Part shown: positions 5,809 through 7,695 of the stretch, one piece after another
Layout of the letters: each line of letters opens with the position of its first letter
Position numbering within the stretch: position 1 is the first letter of the stretch
NCBI GenBank assembly: GCA_021775385.1
Contig: JAJFHW010000256.1
Coordinates: 1 to 7,695 of the forward strand
Origin: Hyphomicrobiales bacterium
Lineage (GTDB): Bacteria; Pseudomonadota; Alphaproteobacteria; Rhizobiales; HXMU1428-3
Length of the DNA: 7,695 nucleotides
Reading direction: 5' to 3'
The notes under the pieces: model-generated
What the model was told of the DNA's origin: nothing
Databases searched by the model: none
What the model saw: only the letters and a program-made list of their open reading frames with translations
Made by a program: the position numbers and the translations under genes

Positions 5809-7323
5809 TTAAGCTACTTGCTGAGCGCTCTCTATCCACTCTTTCACTTCCTCAAGGTTAGGTTCATTACCAACCCGTAGTAAGCGCTCACCATCAGATG
5901 TTAGTAAGAAGGCTTGTAAATCCACCAACAAGGTCTCTGGGTTAGCGTCCGTCACCCGATCACGTGTCCGGTAACCACACCCAACCAAGAATTGTGCATC
6001 ATGGCCGCGTAACCGAGGAATTTCACATTGCAATAAAGCTTGATCTTGCCAGTCCTTCACAACTTGAGAGGTAATATACCTCACATCTAAATCAGCTACT
6101 ATTTTCGTAACATCAGCAGAGAGGAGGTCTTCTACCGTTTTGATACCAACAACTCCAAGGCGTTTTGCTGTTTTTGTCCCAATAGACGGCGCATCTTCGA
6201 TTTGATCAGACCGTTCCAGATAATGAGTTGGCTTTTGCTGTGGGCGCTTCTCTGGTAATGAGACTGGCACTTCTCTTTCTTCTCGTTCATGACGATCATA
6301 ACCAGACTTATCGACCTCCTCCTCCTGCTCCATCAATTTATCAATGGCAATCTCAGCCTCAGTTGGTCCTTCATCTTCTATTTCATCGTCTTCATCATCG
6401 TCATGGTCTTTAATGCCAAGCACTTCTGAGCGATGTAACGATTTAATCACTCGATCATCTTCAGGTAACGTCTCTTCAACTTTTACGGTTTGTTGCAATT
6501 CATCATACATCGCTTCAACAAATTTTTTATCTGCAGCATCATCTAGTTTGCGGGTTACCCATCTCGCAGGTATTTTCAACCCTGCCATAAAGGTCTCTGT
6601 TGTAAGCGTTACATCAGGCGCTGTTTTTCCAGAAGCCTTAATCGCCTGATCAAGCACAAGCGCAAACCCACGCGATGCATATTGAATAAGTTCCGCTAAT
6701 ACCACATGCCCAAGCTCATTATACCCCTCTTCAGGTTTCACAACCCCACGATCAAAATTATAATGAGCAATCAAATGAGAATAATATTTATTAGAAACAG
6801 TCGCGCCTTCACGCACCATGTTCGCCGCAAAATCAATTTTGTCCTCAGGCTCGAGCACCATCAATAGCTTGTAGTCGTCATCAGCCCGTTTGCGCAGCTG
6901 ATTGTAGCTTTTATTAATCGTCCATTCGACAGCCCTATGGATCGAGCTCTCAGCCTCAGATTGTGCAGTATGAAATGGCATGATCGGGTCAGTATAATAA
7001 TGAGAGAGCACCCCAGCGCTATAAACAGCATCTTCCCAGCGCTCAGCAACAAGGCAAGACACCAAATCATCATACCATTCACGGCATTTATCAGGGGCAC
7101 CTCCCCAAAAATTATCCTGAACATGAAGAACATGGTTTCTAAAATCTTTGAATAATTTATCCGGGTCTTTTGAACCTTCTAAATAACGTTCAGAATATTT
7201 TAAAAACAGCTTCGTCCATTTATCACTATCTTCTACAGATAGGTCCTTTAAAGCATCCAAGGCTAATTTGTGATGCGTTCCATTCGCATGAGCTGCATAA
7301 ACAATTCGGAATAATAAAGACAT
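5809..7323 (-). CDS. Zinc-dependent phospholipase C-like / DUF4332 fusion protein
   Basis: A 504-residue protein with two recognisable parts. Residues 1 to about 240 resemble the zinc-dependent phospholipase C / S1-P1 nuclease fold: AAHANGTHHKLALDAL (10-25) with candidate ligand H12, DPDKLFKDFRNHVLH (53-67) with candidate D55 and H64 or H67, SHYYTDPIMPFH (107-118) giving H108, D112 and H118 at exactly the spacing of H118, D122 and H128 of Bacillus cereus phospholipase C, and IHRAVE (128-133) giving the HxxxE pair H129/E133. Residues about 290-365 are a charged hinge with an acidic run at 306-318. Residues about 370-494 look like DUF4332 with two helix-hairpin-helix motifs (377-404 and 435-465). 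There is no signal peptide, unlike most of the secreted lipases and nucleases. I chose the ATG at 7321-7323 because AGGGGG stands 9 bases upstream; a TTG six codons earlier lies inside that site. The substrate, lipid or nucleic acid, is unresolved. Confidence 0.8.
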   Translation of the reverse strand: MSLLFRIVYAAHANGTHHKLALDALKDLSVEDSDKWTKLFLKYSERYLEGSKDPDKLFKDFRNHVLHVQDNFWGGAPDKCREWYDDLVSCLVAERWEDAVYSAGVLSHYYTDPIMPFHTAQSEAESSIHRAVEWTINKSYNQLRKRADDDYKLLMVLEPEDKIDFAANMVREGATVSNKYYSHLIAHYNFDRGVVKPEEGYNELGHVVLAELIQYASRGFALVLDQAIKASGKTAPDVTLTTETFMAGLKIPARWVTRKLDDAADKKFVEAMYDELQQTVKVEETLPEDDRVIKSLHRSEVLGIKDHDDDEDDEIEDEGPTEAEIAIDKLMEQEEEVDKSGYDRHEREEREVPVSLPEKRPQQKPTHYLERSDQIEDAPSIGTKTAKRLGVVGIKTVEDLLSADVTKIVADLDVRYITSQVVKDWQDQALLQCEIPRLRGHDAQFLVGCGYRTRDRVTDANPETLLVDLQAFLLTSDGERLLRVGNEPNLEEVKEWIESAQQVA

Positions 7324-7341
7324 ATCAAACGGCCCCCTCAA

Positions 7342-7627
7342 AATAGCACACTGAATTCATATCACCATCAGACAGAAATGAAGACTAAACATCTGGCCTA
7401 AATCAATGTATCTGTGACAAAAGAATAAAAGCTTATAATGTCACTTCAAACCTAGTTCGAATCATTATTGCAAACAAGCGGCCTCTTAAGGCCATAAACA
7501 GCTATCTTCATATATCAAAGAGTGATTAATCTAACAAATATGCGTAAGAATTAACTAACCCAACCCCCAAAAGAGTGATACACCCCTGCAATGAGCATAA
7601 TTTGATACCAGGAGTGAATGACCACAA
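7342..7627. other. Divergent intergenic region before the SMR gene
   Basis: This gap of about 286 bases lies between the zinc-hydrolase gene (leftward) and the SMR transporter gene (rightward). No additional coding sequence or RNA gene is apparent. It contains a TATAAT framed by inverted GTGACA/TGTCAC arms, a short GGCCT-CTTA-AGGCC hairpin (7480-7493), and a 10-base direct repeat AAAGAGTGAT at 7517-7526 and 7570-7579. CATAAT (7596-7601) is a further -10-like match closer to the SMR start. Confidence 0.5.
7414..7444 (+). promoter_or_regulatory. Candidate promoter -10 framed by inverted repeats
   Basis: A perfect -10 consensus TATAAT lies at 7434-7439, and the arms GTGACA (7414-7419) and TGTCAC (7439-7444) are exact inverted repeats around it, separated by 19 bases. 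GTGACA also resembles a -35 hexamer, but a 14-base spacer is too short for a standard sigma-70 promoter. The arrangement suits an operator overlapping a promoter of the rightward gene, though the SMR start would then be about 190 bases away. Confidence 0.35.
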
Positions 7628-7695
7628 ATGCCATATCTATGTCTCTCAGCAGCTATTATTTTCGAGATTATCGGCACAATTGCCCTCAAATGGAG
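7628..7695 (+). CDS. SMR-family multidrug efflux transporter, 5' part only
   Basis: The last 68 bases encode 22 residues, MPYLCLSAAIIFEIIGTIAL followed by KW, before the window ends. This matches the first transmembrane helix of small multidrug resistance (EmrE/SugE-type) proteins: a short start, a hydrophobic helix, the membrane-embedded glutamate (E13, equivalent to E14 of EmrE) in the FEIIGT context, then a lysine. These proteins of about 105-110 residues work as antiparallel dimers in the inner membrane and exchange protons for cationic drugs or guanidinium-type compounds. The ATG is the only in-frame start, after TGA at 7619-7621. GGAG (7611-7614) is 13 bases upstream, longer than usual. 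An overlapping ATG at 7618 in another frame is closer to that GGAG but does not encode an SMR sequence. Drug or guanidinium specificity needs the rest of the gene. Confidence 0.8.
   Translation, partial: MPYLCLSAAIIFEIIGTIALKW

Noticed and set aside
6344..6649. Serine-rich plus-strand reading frame opposite the zinc-hydrolase gene
   Set aside because: It is the antisense image of the acidic GAT/GAA hinge; the Ser run is an artefact, with no ribosome site or family signature. The minus-strand frame has clear domain matches.
6861..7133. Alternative-frame minus-strand ORF inside the zinc-hydrolase gene
   Set aside because: It overlaps the conserved metal-binding region of the true gene in another frame and shows no domain features of its own.
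7324..7341. TTG start six codons upstream for the zinc-hydrolase gene
   Set aside because: The extra codons cover the AGGGGG ribosome-binding site for the ATG at 7323, and the conserved domain begins directly after that ATG.
7455..7463. GTTCGAATC, resembling a tRNA T-loop and a possible tRNA-derived attachment site
   Set aside because: The flanking 5-base arms (CCTAG and CATTA) do not pair and no acceptor or anticodon arm is present nearby; no integrase is visible.
7342..7627. Guanidine riboswitch upstream of the SMR gene
   Set aside because: SMR genes often carry one, but the paired hairpins with ACGR loops of the guanidine-II type are absent (no ACG occurs in the gap), and I see no structure suggesting the other guanidine classes.

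Overview
The window looks like chromosomal DNA of an AT-rich (roughly 40% GC by eye) alphaproteobacterium. The evidence is a DUF2336 protein, an ELM1-type (DUF1022) protein, and an Lrp - ELM1 - trxB - LysR neighbourhood; these families and this kind of arrangement are, to my knowledge, typical of Alphaproteobacteria. I cannot place it to genus. No transposase, integrase, phage gene, CRISPR array, rRNA or tRNA is visible.

Layout: a DUF2336 protein (+, 21-1154) converges with an Lrp/AsnC regulator (-, 1162-1641), with only 7 bases between their stop codons. A 220-base A/T-rich divergent region (1642-1861) separates the regulator from an ELM1-family protein (+, 1862-2914, probable TTG start). 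Thioredoxin reductase trxB (+, 3027-3968) follows and ends in a strong intrinsic terminator (4015-4052). Next come a secreted DJ-1/PfpI-family protein (+, 4115-4783), whose ribosome-binding region is built from three 14-base tandem repeats, and a LysR-type regulator (+, 4851-5741) preceded by a perfect 12-bp hairpin. Convergent to it is a two-part protein (-, 5809-7323): an N-terminal zinc-dependent phospholipase C-like domain, an acidic hinge and a C-terminal DUF4332 helix-hairpin-helix region. The last 68 bases hold the first 22 codons of a small multidrug resistance (SMR) transporter (+, 7628 onward), not long enough to appear as a conventional ORF.

How the parts may work together: trxB is the central housekeeping gene (NADPH-dependent reduction of thioredoxin), flanked by two transcription regulators whose targets the sequence does not reveal. 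The periplasmic DJ-1-like protein sits between trxB and lysR but is insulated from trxB by the terminator. The zinc-hydrolase/DUF4332 protein is the least understood gene and the best candidate for new biology: it has nearly all the metal ligands of a secreted phospholipase/nuclease fold, no visible secretion signal, and a possible nucleic-acid-binding C terminus. I found no convincing multi-gene undescribed system.
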